DNA of 64,000 nucleotides, taken from NCBI RefSeq assembly GCF_035046485.1, contig NC_085138.1:275385694-275449693 (forward strand). Direction: 5' to 3'. The position numbers and the translations under genes were made by a program. Origin of the DNA: Aedes albopictus (Eukaryota > Arthropoda > Insecta > Diptera > Culicidae). Shown here piece by piece: positions 23,370 through 32,981 of this stretch; within the stretch, counting starts at the first letter, position 1; each line of letters starts with the position of its first letter. The notes beneath the pieces were generated by a model. It ran no database searches and was not told where the DNA came from. It was given only the letters and a program-made list of their open reading frames with translations.

Positions 23370-24297
23370 GTCAATAACGGCGCCGGCCACGTCCTTACGG
23401 TCATCGAGGAAGGGAGGGAATGTTAGTAAGACAAACGTTGTTAAAAAGACCGCGAATCGCTGCATCTCCACGTTTGTCTCAGGAAGGATTTTTTGTTAGT
23501 AGGGTAAGGTACATTGTCAGTCCGGGAGTCACCTATGGTTGGTGATATAATTTGACAATGGATCAATATACACAAACCGCCGTTAACAACCGACCACTTT
23601 TCGACGCAAAAATTAGCCAAAAAGAAAATTCTATCGCGCGTCTCCACTCCACTAGGGAGCAGAAACCTTTAGTCTATTCCACACAGAAATACACTGAACG
23701 CGACTCACTTGTCGGCGCCCGGATTTTTTCTCGACTGGCGAGCCCGAACTAACACTTTTCACTCTTTTGTGTGAATGCAAAAAATGAAAGAAAATATTTA
23801 TTATCAACTTAGTGTATTGAGAACTAGCGCGACGGGAAGCGAAAAATTCGAAACCGACTCGACTCGCGACGCATCCACCGCACACTGAATTCGACCGCAT
23901 CGATGTTATTCTTTCTCGTTCACACTGCAGCGCGACGGGAAGCAAAAAAATCGGAACCGACTCAACCCGCGACGCATCCACCGCACACTGAATTCGACTG
24001 CATCGATTTTATTCTTTCTCGTTCACACTGCAGCGCGACGGGAAGCAAAAAATTCGGAACCGACTCAACCCGCGACGCATCCACCGCACACTGAATTCGA
24101 CTGCATCGATTTTATTTTTTCTCGTTCACATTGCAGCGCGACGGGAAGCAAAAAATTCGGAACCGACTCAACCCGCGACGCATCCACCGCACACTGAATT
24201 CGACCGCATCGATTTTATTCTTTCTCGTTCACACTGTAGCGCGATGAGAAGCGAAAATTCGGAACCGACTCAACCCGCGACGCATCCACCGCACACT
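23370..24297. repeat. Insert with 4.6 copies of a 103-bp tandem repeat
   Basis: Units begin GCGCGACGGGAAGC at 23827, 23930, 24033, 24136 and 24239, exactly 103 bp apart. The last unit is cut after about 59 bp where R1 ORF1 text (VIKTEQSKYSDVLK) resumes at 24300. Units are about 95 percent alike by eye and each contains GAATTCGA, ATCGAT and a TTCTTTCTCGTTCACACTG block. The upstream 450 bp (23370-23826) is non-R1 sequence with no recognised ends. Period regularity and similarity imply recent amplification. Exact insertion borders are uncertain. Confidence 0.85.
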
Positions 24298-24351
24298 CTC
24301 GTCATCAAGACTGAACAGTCGAAATACTCGGACGTCTTGAAGGTGAAGATA

Positions 24352-24532
24352 TGACGAAGCCACACCTCGAATTTTCAAGAGCACAAATCTGAAGAACCGA
24401 ATGTCGGTTTGCGCTGAAAAGTTGATCGATTGGTCACCACCAGTGGGTAACCAATCGATCAACTTTTCAGCTTAATTCGACATTCGGTTCTTCAGATTTG
24501 TGCTCTTGAAAATTCGAGGTGTGGCTTCGTCA
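24352..24532. mobile_element. Palindromic TA-flanked MITE in R1 ORF1
   Basis: TGACGAAGCCACACCTCG at 24352 is matched by CGAGGTGTGGCTTCGTCA ending 24532; the arms extend about 80 bp to a centre at about 24440-24450 and are almost perfect (…GATTGGT / ACCAATC…). TA occurs on both sides (24350-24351, 24533-24534). It cuts R1 ORF1 between SKYSDVLKVK and SCDAKLEGLG. Length 181 bp, no coding capacity. Confidence 0.88.
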
Positions 24533-24534
24533 TA

Positions 24535-25204
24535 TATTCACCTGAAGGCAATGAGTTGCGACGCCAAGCTTGAGGGTCTTGGAGCCGACGTACGCAGTAT
24601 CAGACGTACTCGTACGGGCGAAATGATCTTGGAGCTTAAGCGCGAGAAGGATCACAAGGGCGCCGCCTACAAGAGGCTGGCAGAAGAGGTCCTTGGTGAT
24701 GGTGTGGAGGTGAGGGCTCTTACGCATGAGGCGACTCTGAATGTCAAAGACCTAGACGAGATCACCGAAGCGGCAGAGCTCGTCACGGCACTGCGGCAAC
24801 AGTGCGATGTTCAGGTGGCCGCCACAACCGTCAGGCTGCGGAAGGGGCCAGCAGGGACACAGATAGCTCTGGTTCAGCTACCTGTGGCGGACGTTAAAAA
24901 GTCCGTTAAAGTAGGGCGGATAAAGGTGGGCTGGTGCGTATATCCTCTGACATTCCACGAGCCACCAGAGGTTTGCTTTAGGTGTCTGGAACCAGGACAC
25001 AAGTCGTGGGACTGCAAAGGCCCCGACAGGCGCAAACTGTGCAGGCGATGCGGCGCTGAAGGTCATAAGGCCCAAAGCTGCACGAGTCCGCCCATCTGCA
25101 TGATCTGTACCGGGAAATCCTCGAACAACAGACATCCGATGGGTGGTCCAAGGTGCCCGGCCTTCAAGAAAGCCGTAGTGAACAACAAATCACAGTGCAG
25201 GTAA
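24535..25204 (+). pseudogene. R1-clade ORF1 3' part with CCHC zinc knuckles
   Basis: The open frame (in frame from 24500, which includes MITE sequence) carries MSCDAKLEGLGADVRSIRRT, then the nucleic-acid-binding C-terminus: CFRCLEPGHKSWDC (C-x2-C-x4-H-x4-C), CRRCGAEGHKAQSC (same spacing) and a third, longer finger CMICTG...HPMGGPRC, at about 24975-25160. Three fingers in this order are characteristic of R1-clade ORF1. The stop TAA is at 25202-25204 and overlaps the beginning of ORF2, as usual for this group. The 5' half of the ORF is separated by two insertions, so no intact protein can be made. Confidence 0.85.
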
Positions 25205-25928
25205 CGCAGCTGAACCTGAACCACTGTGATGCGGCTCAGCAACTGCTTTGTCAGGCAGTTTCTGAGTGGGAGACGGATATCGCTATCGTATCGGACCCAT
25301 ACCGAGTACCCGCCGGCAACGGCAACTGGGTCGCGGATGGGACCAGAAAAATGGCGGCGATATGGACGACGGGTAAATACCCCATTCAGGAGTTGGTGTC
25401 TACTACCTATGAGGGCTTCGTGGTCGCCAAAGTAACGGGGTCTTCTTCTGCAGCTGTTATGCGCCTCCGCGGTGGCCGATCGAGTAGTTCACGCAAATGC
25501 TGGACCGATTAACGACCGTGCTAACAGGGCGAAGGCCGGTGGTAATAGCGGGCGACTTTAATGCCTGGGCCGTGGAATGGGGAAGCCGTTTCACGAACCA
25601 GAGGGGTCAGATCCTGCTAGAAACACTGGCCATCTTAGATGTCGACTTGGCTAATGTCGGTACCTAGAGTACCTATAGTCGAAACGGAGCGGAGTCAATT
25701 AGTGACGTGACCTTTTGTAGTCCTGGCCTAACAAGTAGTTCGAACTGGATAGTAGATGATGGCTACACTCACAGCGACCACCTGGCGGTTCGCTACAGTA
25801 TCGACTACAACAACAGCAGGCAGCGGATAGAAGAAGAGGAGGCTAGGCCAAGGCCAAGCCCTCGTAGGTGGAAGACATCATACTTCGACGAAGAGGTATT
25901 TAGGGAAGCGCTCCGCCGTGAGCGAAAC
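25170..25928 (+). pseudogene. R1-clade ORF2 endonuclease, split by Ty3/Gypsy insertion
   Basis: Starting near 25190 the text reads VTQLNLNHCDAAQQLL, then ETDIAIVSDPY, the N-terminal part of an AP-like endonuclease that cleaves target DNA. A frameshift near 25450 breaks the frame; the motif GDFNAWAVEWGS (about 25550-25585) lies in another frame, an in-frame TAG follows near 25666, and SDHLAVRYSI (25780-25810) carries the catalytic Asp-His. Coding continues to RRERN at 25928, where the LTR retrotransposon begins. After that 7.05-kb insertion the protein text resumes at 32982. Confidence 0.85.
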
Positions 25929-26187
25929 TGTGTGGTACTAATACCCCTCGGAAGGAGATGTTAATCGTGTATCCGAACGTTTGCCATAAAACCCGAACAC
26001 GATTCGGCTTACCGTCCACCAACTCGACCGCCAAGTTGACGGCAGCCCCGACAACCAACCACGAGGCATCAGCACGAGCAACTCTCGTCCTCTTTCGTTA
26101 TCGGACCATCAAGGCGTGTGGACGCATTGGGTAAGTTGCTGCGCGTTTCCCTAAACCCGCCAAACGGTCGTCAGCCAAATCGGCACA
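25929..26187 (+). repeat. 5' LTR (259 bp)
   Basis: Begins TGTGTGGTACTAATACCCC and ends CCAAATCGGCACA. By eye it is identical to the 3' LTR over all 259 positions. It should provide the promoter and the start of the transcript. I see no classical TATA box. A strong splice-donor sequence, TTGG|GTAAGTTG, lies at offset 202 (GT at 26131-26132), downstream of where transcription would have to start for it to be used. Confidence 0.96.
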
Positions 26188-26188
26188 T

Positions 26189-26206
26189 TGGCGAACCTGC
26201 CAGGTT
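26189..26206 (+). promoter_or_regulatory. Presumed tRNA primer-binding site
   Basis: TGGCGAACCTGCCAGG begins one nucleotide after the LTR end; TGG is complementary to the CCA tail of tRNAs, and the position is the usual one. I cannot name the tRNA with certainty. Note that this site lies downstream of the LTR splice donor and therefore within the proposed leader intron. Confidence 0.65.
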
Positions 26207-26375
26207 ATTTCCTGGAAATGCTATCGATTTTGTGATTAACTTGAACATGGTTATGTTGTGCATCTGGAAATTCGCGTTGAGGAAAATCTAAAATTCAGTA
26301 AAATGAGCGGACTGGAAACCACGTGTAGCGAAAATGCGATTTTGTTTAGTACTGGTTTGCGGAAAAATGCCGCAA

Positions 26376-26735
26376 GGTGTTCTAGAAGAACACCGGAGAA
26401 GCAGACGAAAACGTTTTCGTTAGGTGGCTTCGGAGCGCATCCCAAAAAAAGTAATCATGGAATCCGCAAGGTGTTCTGGAAGAACACCGGAGAAGCAATT
26501 GACAAAAGTTTTGGCAATTTGGTAGCTTCAATGTGTCGTGGTTTGTGACGGAGAAAGGTCACAAGGTGTTCTTGAAGAATACCGGAGAAGCATGAAACAA
26601 TTCGTTTTGGTAGCTTCGGAATGAGTCTAGAATGCTAAGTATGCGACCACAGGCATGTGACTGATAATGCACAAGAGGTGTTCTAGAAGAATACCAGAGA
26701 AGCGATTGCCTCAATCTTGGTAGCTTCAGTGAGAA
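26376..26735 (+). repeat. Four hairpin repeats in the retrotransposon leader
   Basis: GGTGTTCTNNAAGAAYACC occurs at 26376-26394, 26470-26488, 26565-26583 and 26677-26695 (spacings 94, 95 and 112). Each forms an 8-bp stem with a 3-nt loop, is followed by GGAGAAGC or AGAGAAGC, and about 40-60 bp later by TGGTAGCTTC or GGTGGCTTC, so GAAGC can pair with GCTTC as a second, outer stem. The two centre bases vary (TA, GG, TG, TA) while TTC and GAA are invariant; copy 3 and 4 stems keep pairing through G-U. The same core, TTCnnGAA, is also the inverted unit of a heat-shock element. Confidence 0.75.
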
Positions 26736-27054
26736 AAAAGTTTGCATGGACGATCACTATTATTTTATGCTGTGATAAGGCAGCAACAATGTGTCCTAAA
26801 ATAGCAAAGTTTTCCTTGCTTGGCTTACTCCATGTGTATCGCAGTGACTTGCTTGTATTGCTCCATTGCACGAAGTTTTGGAGAGCACGACAAATGAATG
26901 ATCTAGAGCAAACGTGACGTACATACTTGACTTATACTACTTGCCAATGCGATGGGGTTAAAAAAAACAGAGATGACTATCATCAGTGGACGTTTTGAGA
27001 ATTCTATATGTTAATCATTACACTCTGTGTCTCTATTTCGAACAGATCACAAAT

Positions 27055-30000
27055 ATGTTCAGTGGTGGAAAATACGTATTAGCCCCGGCCGCCGATGATG
27101 GCACGGACGGTTGTGAAACCCAGAGTGATATACGTTCTTTTGACTGTGACGATCTGGACGTGGCTGCCCATGAAACCGTCGAAACGGATGGAGTAACCTG
27201 GGTAGAGACCGAAGATGTGAATGAGAAGTCGCTGCGTGTAGAACCAATGACCGACAACGTAACGAAAAATCGTTCACTTGAAACTGATCCGATACCGAAT
27301 ACGACTACGACAGAGGAGAAGGAAGATCTCGGCTACGCGCCGCAGCCCGGTATTGCCGAAAGAGGATGCAACATACGGTGGGATCTCATTCCCAAGTTCC
27401 CAAAAGACATTCCGTCCAATAAGCTTTGGGAAAATTGGCAGAGATTTATCGGAAACTTCGAAACAGCGGCGTCTCTTTCAACCTTTACCGGATCCGCAGA
27501 CCGCGCAAAGTTGCTGTACTTGTCGCTAGGACAGTCATTGCAAGATATTATCAGTGCGGCAGACCTAGAACCGAACTATCGCGACCCGAGATGCTACTCG
27601 ACCTTCGTCGCAAGCGTGAACAACTACTTTAAGTCGATGACCGACACGGCCGCGGAGCACGAGGCGTTTCAAGCGATGCGGCAGGCGAAAGGTGAAACAA
27701 TTGTTTGTTTCCACGCCAGACATACCCGTAAAGTTCGACTCTGCGGCTACAGTCCCTCCGACCAAGTTCGTTTTGTCCTTGCACAACTTCTCAAGGGAAT
27801 GCAGAATCGCCAAATAGCAGTTGCTGCTAGGACATACGGGCACGATGCAAGCTATATCGTGCAAGCAGCTACAAGGGTCGAGTCCCTAGCCGAACCATAC
27901 GAAGCCGACCAACAACGTGTGGAGAACAGTCCGCCTGAAGTTCATGCCATCAACCGAAAACGAGAACACAGCCGTGAAAGAGAATCCTTCCGTAAAGTCC
28001 GGAAGGTAGAAGCGAACAAGGGATTCCGATACACAAATTCGAGAGAGCCATCACAGAATCATCGTAAAGGTCAACGCAATCGGTGCTGGAAATGTGGGTA
28101 CCTGTACCACAAAAGGAATGTCTGCCCGGCTATGGATAAACCGTGTAACTCATGTGGTCGAGTTGGACACTTCGCTTCAACCTGCCGGGGAAACTCAAGA
28201 AGTGCGGGGGCTAACTCCGTACAAGAAACTCGAAACGTCCCACTAAAGCCTCTCCCACCAGGATGGACCCAGGACTCGAACGACGAGCAGGTATGATTTC
28301 ATTTTTACTAACGTAAAGAAAATGTGAACTCCTTCAGAGAAATCAATAAACATCGACTGGCAATATAGAACTTTTTTTTCATTAAACATACTCATACTAC
28401 TCAAGAAAACCAACGCAATAATCGGAAGATTAAGTTCCCTTCATTCAGCTGCCGCCCTTTTCTTATTCTGTTTTGTTCTAGCAAGTAAATTCGGTTATTT
28501 TCCTGAGTGACGCAATTGTTCGCTGTCGTCTGGGCTCGTCGAGTCCTTACAACTTCCTTGTAGATTCAGGGGCTGACGTTAATATCATAGGTGGGAACGA
28601 CTGGATGTACCTGGAAGCTGAATTTCGTAACGGGATGGCCAAACTGGACCCGATACATGAATTTGAAGCTAGGGAACTTCGTGCATATGCAGTAGAGGCA
28701 CCAATGGCAGTACGTTGTGCTTTCAGAGCAGTGGTTGAAGTGGTAGGCGCCATCAAACCAACCGTGACAGCTGAGTTCCTCGTTGTGGATGAAGGACGTC
28801 GGTCCTTACTTGGCCGTCAGACAGCTAGCGAATTGAAGCTGTTAAAAGTTGGGCTTACTGTGAACAGCTGTGATCAAGCGCCCGCGACCGGAATGTTCCC
28901 AAAGGTACCTGGCGTAAAGGTAAAATTCAGTGTCAACAAGGCAATCCCTCCTACGAAGAATGCCTACTACAACGTGCCAGCAGCGTTTCGTGAGGCTGCA
29001 AGAGAACGGTTAGAAGACATGGAAGCACGTGGCATCATCGAACGAGTGACGAAAGCACCTGAGTGGATCAGCGGGATGTCGGCGGTACCCAAAGGTAAGA
29101 ATGACTTCCGTCTTGTAGTCAACATGCGCGCTCCAAACAAGGCCATACAGAGGGAATACTTCCGCATGCCTCTAATTGATGAGATGAAGATAAAACTTCA
29201 CGGGGCAAAGTTTTTCACTAAGCTGGACCTCAACAACGCCTACCACCATCTCGAACTGTGCAAGGAATCGCGCGACCTTACCACATTCTTGACTGAAACT
29301 GGTATGTACAGATTTACACGCCTAATGTTTGGAGTGAACTGTGCACCTGAGATCTTTCAGAGGGAGATGTGCCGCTTGTTGGAGGGCGTGGAAAACAAAA
29401 TAGTTTACATCGATGATGTACTAATATTTGCCGATACGTTGGACAAACTAAGAAGAACAACTGCTCAAGTTCTGGAAATACTTCGAGCAAACAATCTCAC
29501 CTTAAACCAAAAAAAATGCGAGTTCGATAAAACCTTCGTAACATTCTTGGGACATGGGCTAGATGAAAAGGGGTTCCACGTAGATGAAGCAAAAGTAAAG
29601 GCGATCCGGCAGTTCAGAGCTCCAGCTAGCGTTTCTGAACTGAAAAGTTTCCTGGGACTTGCCGCATTTGTCAGCCCTTATATCAAGGACTTCGCGAAGA
29701 TCTCAAGCACCCTGTGGGCCGCCACTACCAGCAAAGATTGGTCTTGGGGTCCTGAAGAACTTGCAGCTTTCAACGCACTCAAAGAAGGAATCACAGAATG
29801 TACAACGACCCTCGGTTACTTCTCGGATAACGAGAACACGATTTTGTATACTGACGCATCACCCAAGGCTCTCGGTGCGGTTTTAGTACAAGAAGGTTCA
29901 AACAAGCCCCCACGCATAATCAGTTTTGCTTCAAAAGCCCTAACCGACACGGAAAAACGGTATGCGCAAAACCAGCGTGAAGCACTGGCCACCGTATGGG

Positions 30001-31646
30001 CGGTGGAACACTTTTCGTTTTTCCTGCTTGGGCGGCACTTCACGCTGAAAACAGATGCACAGGGTGTCGCGTTTATTTTGAATCGTTCGCGGGAGAGTTC
30101 AAAACGGGCCTTAACTAGAGCCGATGGATGGGCCCTTCGGCTCAGCCCATACGACTATGAGGTGGAGTATATCCGTGGTCGCGAAAATATTGCTGACCCG
30201 CCCTCACGACTGTACACGGGAAACGATGCCCCGTTTGACGATCAGCAAAGTCCATGGGAAATTGCATCCTTAGAAGCGAAATCTGTCGGATTTTTAACGG
30301 TTAAGGAGCTCCAAGAAGAAACAGCGCTGGATACAACTCTCCAGAGTGTGATAGATGCACTGGAAACACGAAGTTGGACCGACGAGCTTAGAACATTTGA
30401 AAATGTGGCAGCGGATCTCTCGCTTAAGGATGGAATCTTAGTTAAAAACGGGTGTGCCGTGGTTCCTACCAAGCTGCGATCGAAGACATTGAACCTGGCC
30501 CATAACGGTCACCCAATGACTGCCAAGCTTAAGAGCATTTTAAGAGAGCGAGTTTGGTGGCCCAGGATGTCATCTGATGCAGAAGAGTGGGTAAAATCAT
30601 GCCAAACTTGCGCGATTAATGGGCGACCGGAGAAACCCACACCAATGAAGAGAATTCCAGCACCACAAGCGGTTTGGGAGACCATAGCATTGGACTTCAA
30701 CGGCCCTTATGCGAGGTTCGGAGGGATTTCCATTCTGCTGATCGTCGATTATAGGTCAAGGTAACGTAATAGATTTTATTTTAGCTTGTACATTTAAGTA
30801 TTATTTTGTTTCAATGCTGATAGGTTCCTAATTGCCCGTCCGGTGAGGTCCACAAACTTTGAGCAGACAAAGGGGGTGTTGGAGGACGTTTTCGCACGCG
30901 AAGGCTTCCCAAAAACTATTCGCTCCGATAACGGACCACCGTTTAATGGTGATGAGTATCGAGCTTACTGTGCCGACCGGGGTATCGAAGCTGTTTTCTC
31001 GACTCCTCTGTTTCCGCAGCAGAACGGCCTCGTCGAGAATTACATGAAGCTGGTGAACAAGGCGATGGCCACCGCCGTCAGCAATGGATCCTGCTTTAAA
31101 ATAGAATTACAAGCCGCCATCAACGCGCACAATGCGGCCGCTCACTCCGTTACTGGACATCCACCGGAAGAGATAATGATGGGACGAAAGATAAAACGAC
31201 ATCTTCCTTTGCTGCATCACGAAAAAGTAAATCATGACGACGAAGCTATTAACCGCAGAGACAAACTAGCAAAGCTTAGATCGAAGGAGCGCGAAGACAT
31301 CAAAAGAGGAGCACGCACAAGTCGCGTAAGCCCAGGGGATACGATTATCATCGAGCGACAAGCCCGCGCCAAAGGTGAAAGTAGATTCGATCCACAGAAA
31401 TACACCGTGATTCAAGAGGACAATGGGAGCCTTGTTTTACAAAATGTTCACGGCCAAATTGTAAAGCGGCATGTAACTCAGACGAGGAAGGTGGGACACT
31501 GGCGCACTCCTACCAATAACACTGGCGAAACTACCCTGGTCAACACAAACGATGACATCCGAGATGCTGGTCCGTCTGAGCGGCCCCGTAGAATGAGAAC
31601 CGCTCCTTCTTATATGAAGGACTACGTCCAAGCACTTGAAAATTGA
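27055..31646 (+). CDS. Ty3/Gypsy gag-pol polyprotein, three exons
   Basis: Exons 27055-28290, 28482-30760 and 30824-31646 give 1445 codons plus a stop, with no internal stop. Gag: two C-x2-C-x4-H-x4-C knuckles at 28084-28125 (CWKCGYLYHKRNVC) and 28144-28185 (CNSCGRVGHFASTC). Protease: LVDSGAD at about 28557-28577. RT: KLDLNNAYHHL near 29222 and YIDD at 29406-29417. RNase H: YTDAS with Asp at 29853 and LKTDAQG near 30050. Integrase: H-H-C-C finger (HNGHPM...CQTC, about 30505-30612), then catalytic Asp at 30693 and 30927 and Glu at 31035, spaced D-x56-D-x35-E only when the second intron is removed. A basic C-terminal region follows. The ATG at 27055 is preferred because the 26986 ATG lies in the proposed leader intron. 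Without splicing, translation ends at TGA 28294-28296 and yields Gag alone. Confidence 0.9.
28291..28481 (+). other. Intron between gag and protease (191 nt, phase 0)
   Basis: The donor is GAGCAG|GTATGA and the acceptor is TTTTGTTCTAG|CAAGTAAAT, with a strong pyrimidine tract (28452-28479). Exon 1 ends with a complete codon and exon 2 begins in frame 0. The protease frame has no ATG until 28605, 123 nt after the acceptor and downstream of the catalytic DSG, so the protease can only be made by joining to upstream coding. Retention puts a TGA three nucleotides after the donor. The intron contains stops in the gag frame and no coding conservation that I can see. Confidence 0.85.
30761..30823 (+). 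other. Intron inside the integrase core (63 nt, phase 2)
   Basis: The donor is TCAAG|GTAACG and the acceptor is CAATGCTGATAG|GTTCC. The length fits the short insect intron class. Splicing completes an arginine codon (AG + G) in the typical VDYRSRF-type strand of the integrase core. Retention stops translation at TAA 30762-30764, leaving protease, RT and RNase H without the second and third catalytic integrase residues. Removing exactly these 63 nt gives 56 residues between the two aspartates, normal for the family. Confidence 0.9.
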
Positions 31647-32711
31647 TTGATAATGTTGATTCTGGGACATAATATCGTTGTATTTGTTTCTTTCATCAGT
31701 AAAATATGACATTTTAACTACGTTGCATTCACTAAAAAGAAAAGAAAATAAAAAAAAAACAGAAACAAACTCAATCGAATACTCACCTTTGACCCGAAAT
31801 CACCACAAAATTCATGCTAGGCGGTCTAGTCCTTGGTCTAGTCATAACACTAAAGCAAAACAAGAACGAAAGAACGCTGACATACGACAATGTAACTGCA
31901 AAGATGCAATTTTACTTTGAACGCTCTGATTAGCGGTAAATAAACAAAAACTGCAGTTGACGGGCGTATGACTCGTATGACAACAACAACAGTGAAACAG
32001 ATGTCGACATCGAACGGTACTGCGGTAAAATAGAAAAAATCCAACGGGGTTGCGGTGGTTTCGACCGCCGCAGTCGTTCCGCAAACGTCAAAAGTGCTCG
32101 GTTCACGCTAAAAAGCTCTCACTCACTTGGTTGCCACAAAATTCAAAAATAATGAAAATTGTTTCATTTATGGTTTATGTAATCGCAATTGCTGCCACAA
32201 CATGTAACTTATTTCTAAACTATATTAGGTGTAGTTTTAGCACTTTAGTATGCAGCTGTACGCCATTAAACATAATCTAGATTCTCAACTATTTATTTTT
32301 GTTTCAAGGTTGTGTGCAAACTTTTTGAAGTGTGCAGCAGTTTGACGTTTGCGGAACAGGTCTTCTTTGTCTTCTTCACTCCGCCAGGTTGGAAGATTTC
32401 TCTGGATAAGCAATAATCAATGTCGACCGAAACTGACCGAAACTCGAGAACCGAAACATATCGCGTGAAATATTTCAATTTCAAGCGTAACTTTTGGTTG
32501 GCGCTGATTACTATTACAACTGTCTGTATCGAAACGACGACTTTTTTAAAAGGGTGATGGAAAGCAATGAATCTGAATCGTCATCGTGAATGGCTAATAC
32601 ACAGCTGCGCAATATTGAACGTTATTTTTCATCTTTTCTCAATAAAAATCAGAATGAAGAACTAACGCTCAGGTTTAGCAATGGAAGAAACGGTAGTTCT
32701 TCCAATTATTG
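31647..32711 (+). other. Retrotransposon 3' untranslated stretch
   Basis: About 1.07 kb between the pol stop and the polypurine tract. Only short overlapping frames exist (none above 112 codons outside the LTR), with no signal peptide or transmembrane pattern of an envelope protein and no splice acceptor with a following ORF that I could find. AT-rich; function unknown. Confidence 0.6.
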
Positions 32712-32722
32712 TGGGAGGGGGA
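32712..32722 (+). promoter_or_regulatory. Polypurine tract
   Basis: TGGGAGGGGGA lies immediately before the 3' LTR; this purine run would prime plus-strand DNA synthesis. The preceding sequence is AT-rich, so the tract stands out clearly. Confidence 0.85.
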
Positions 32723-32981
32723 TGTGTGGTACTAATACCCCTCGGAAGGAGATGTTAATCGTGTATCCGAACGTTTGCCATAAAACCCGAACACGATTCG
32801 GCTTACCGTCCACCAACTCGACCGCCAAGTTGACGGCAGCCCCGACAACCAACCACGAGGCATCAGCACGAGCAACTCTCGTCCTCTTTCGTTATCGGAC
32901 CATCAAGGCGTGTGGACGCATTGGGTAAGTTGCTGCGCGTTTCCCTAAACCCGCCAAACGGTCGTCAGCCAAATCGGCACA
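32723..32981 (+). repeat. 3' LTR (259 bp)
   Basis: Same ends and length as the 5' LTR and identical by eye, including the GTAAGT donor at 32925. It should supply RNA 3'-end formation, though I see no AATAAA. Followed directly by the GAAAC duplication. Confidence 0.96.

Larger units (their letters stand above)
26131..27045 (+). other. Proposed leader intron (915 nt)
   Basis: The donor is GG|GTAAGTTG at 26131 in the LTR. The acceptor is TCTCTATTTCGAACAG|ATC, with AG at 27044-27045, preceded by a pyrimidine-rich stretch (27021-27040) and a possible branch site TTAAT near 27011. The gag ATG at 27055 lies 9 nt downstream of the acceptor. The upstream in-frame ATG at 26986 would be removed. Splicing would delete the presumed primer-binding site and the hairpin array from the translated RNA. 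The pairing is inferred from consensus strength only; there is no transcript evidence. Confidence 0.6.
25929..32981 (+). mobile_element. Complete Ty3/Gypsy LTR retrotransposon with spliceosomal introns
   Basis: A 7053-bp element: 5' LTR 25929-26187, presumed PBS from 26189, leader with four hairpin repeats, gag-pol 27055-31646 in three exons, a ~1.08-kb 3' untranslated stretch, polypurine tract about 32712-32722, and 3' LTR 32723-32981. LTRs start TGTG and end CACA. RT YIDD, RNase H, and integrase HHCC and DDE motifs place it in Ty3/Gypsy; the order RT-RH-IN excludes Copia. I see no envelope gene. The apparently identical LTRs and perfect TSD imply a recent insertion, and every catalytic motif inspected is intact, so it may be transposition-competent. 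The clade within Gypsy is not assigned; the gag knuckles (CPAMDKPCNSCGRVGHF) recall Mag-like elements. Confidence 0.95.

Noticed and set aside
26986..27054. Upstream ATG at 26986 as the gag start
   Set aside because: The 69 nt include a typical intron 3' end (pyrimidine stretch then CAG at 27045), so the ATG at 27055 is preferred; the longer form remains possible if the leader is not spliced.
28291..28481. Gag-Pol joined by ribosomal frameshift rather than splicing
   Set aside because: Pol is separated from the gag stop by ~190 nt of non-coding sequence with stops; no slippery site would bridge it.
27055..31646. Domesticated host gene derived from Gypsy, because it has introns
   Set aside because: Intact LTRs identical by eye, a polypurine tract, a presumed primer site and a 5-bp duplication show it is a mobile element, not an immobilised host gene.
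31647..32711. Envelope gene of an errantivirus type
   Set aside because: No ORF of adequate length, signal peptide or membrane segment in this stretch.
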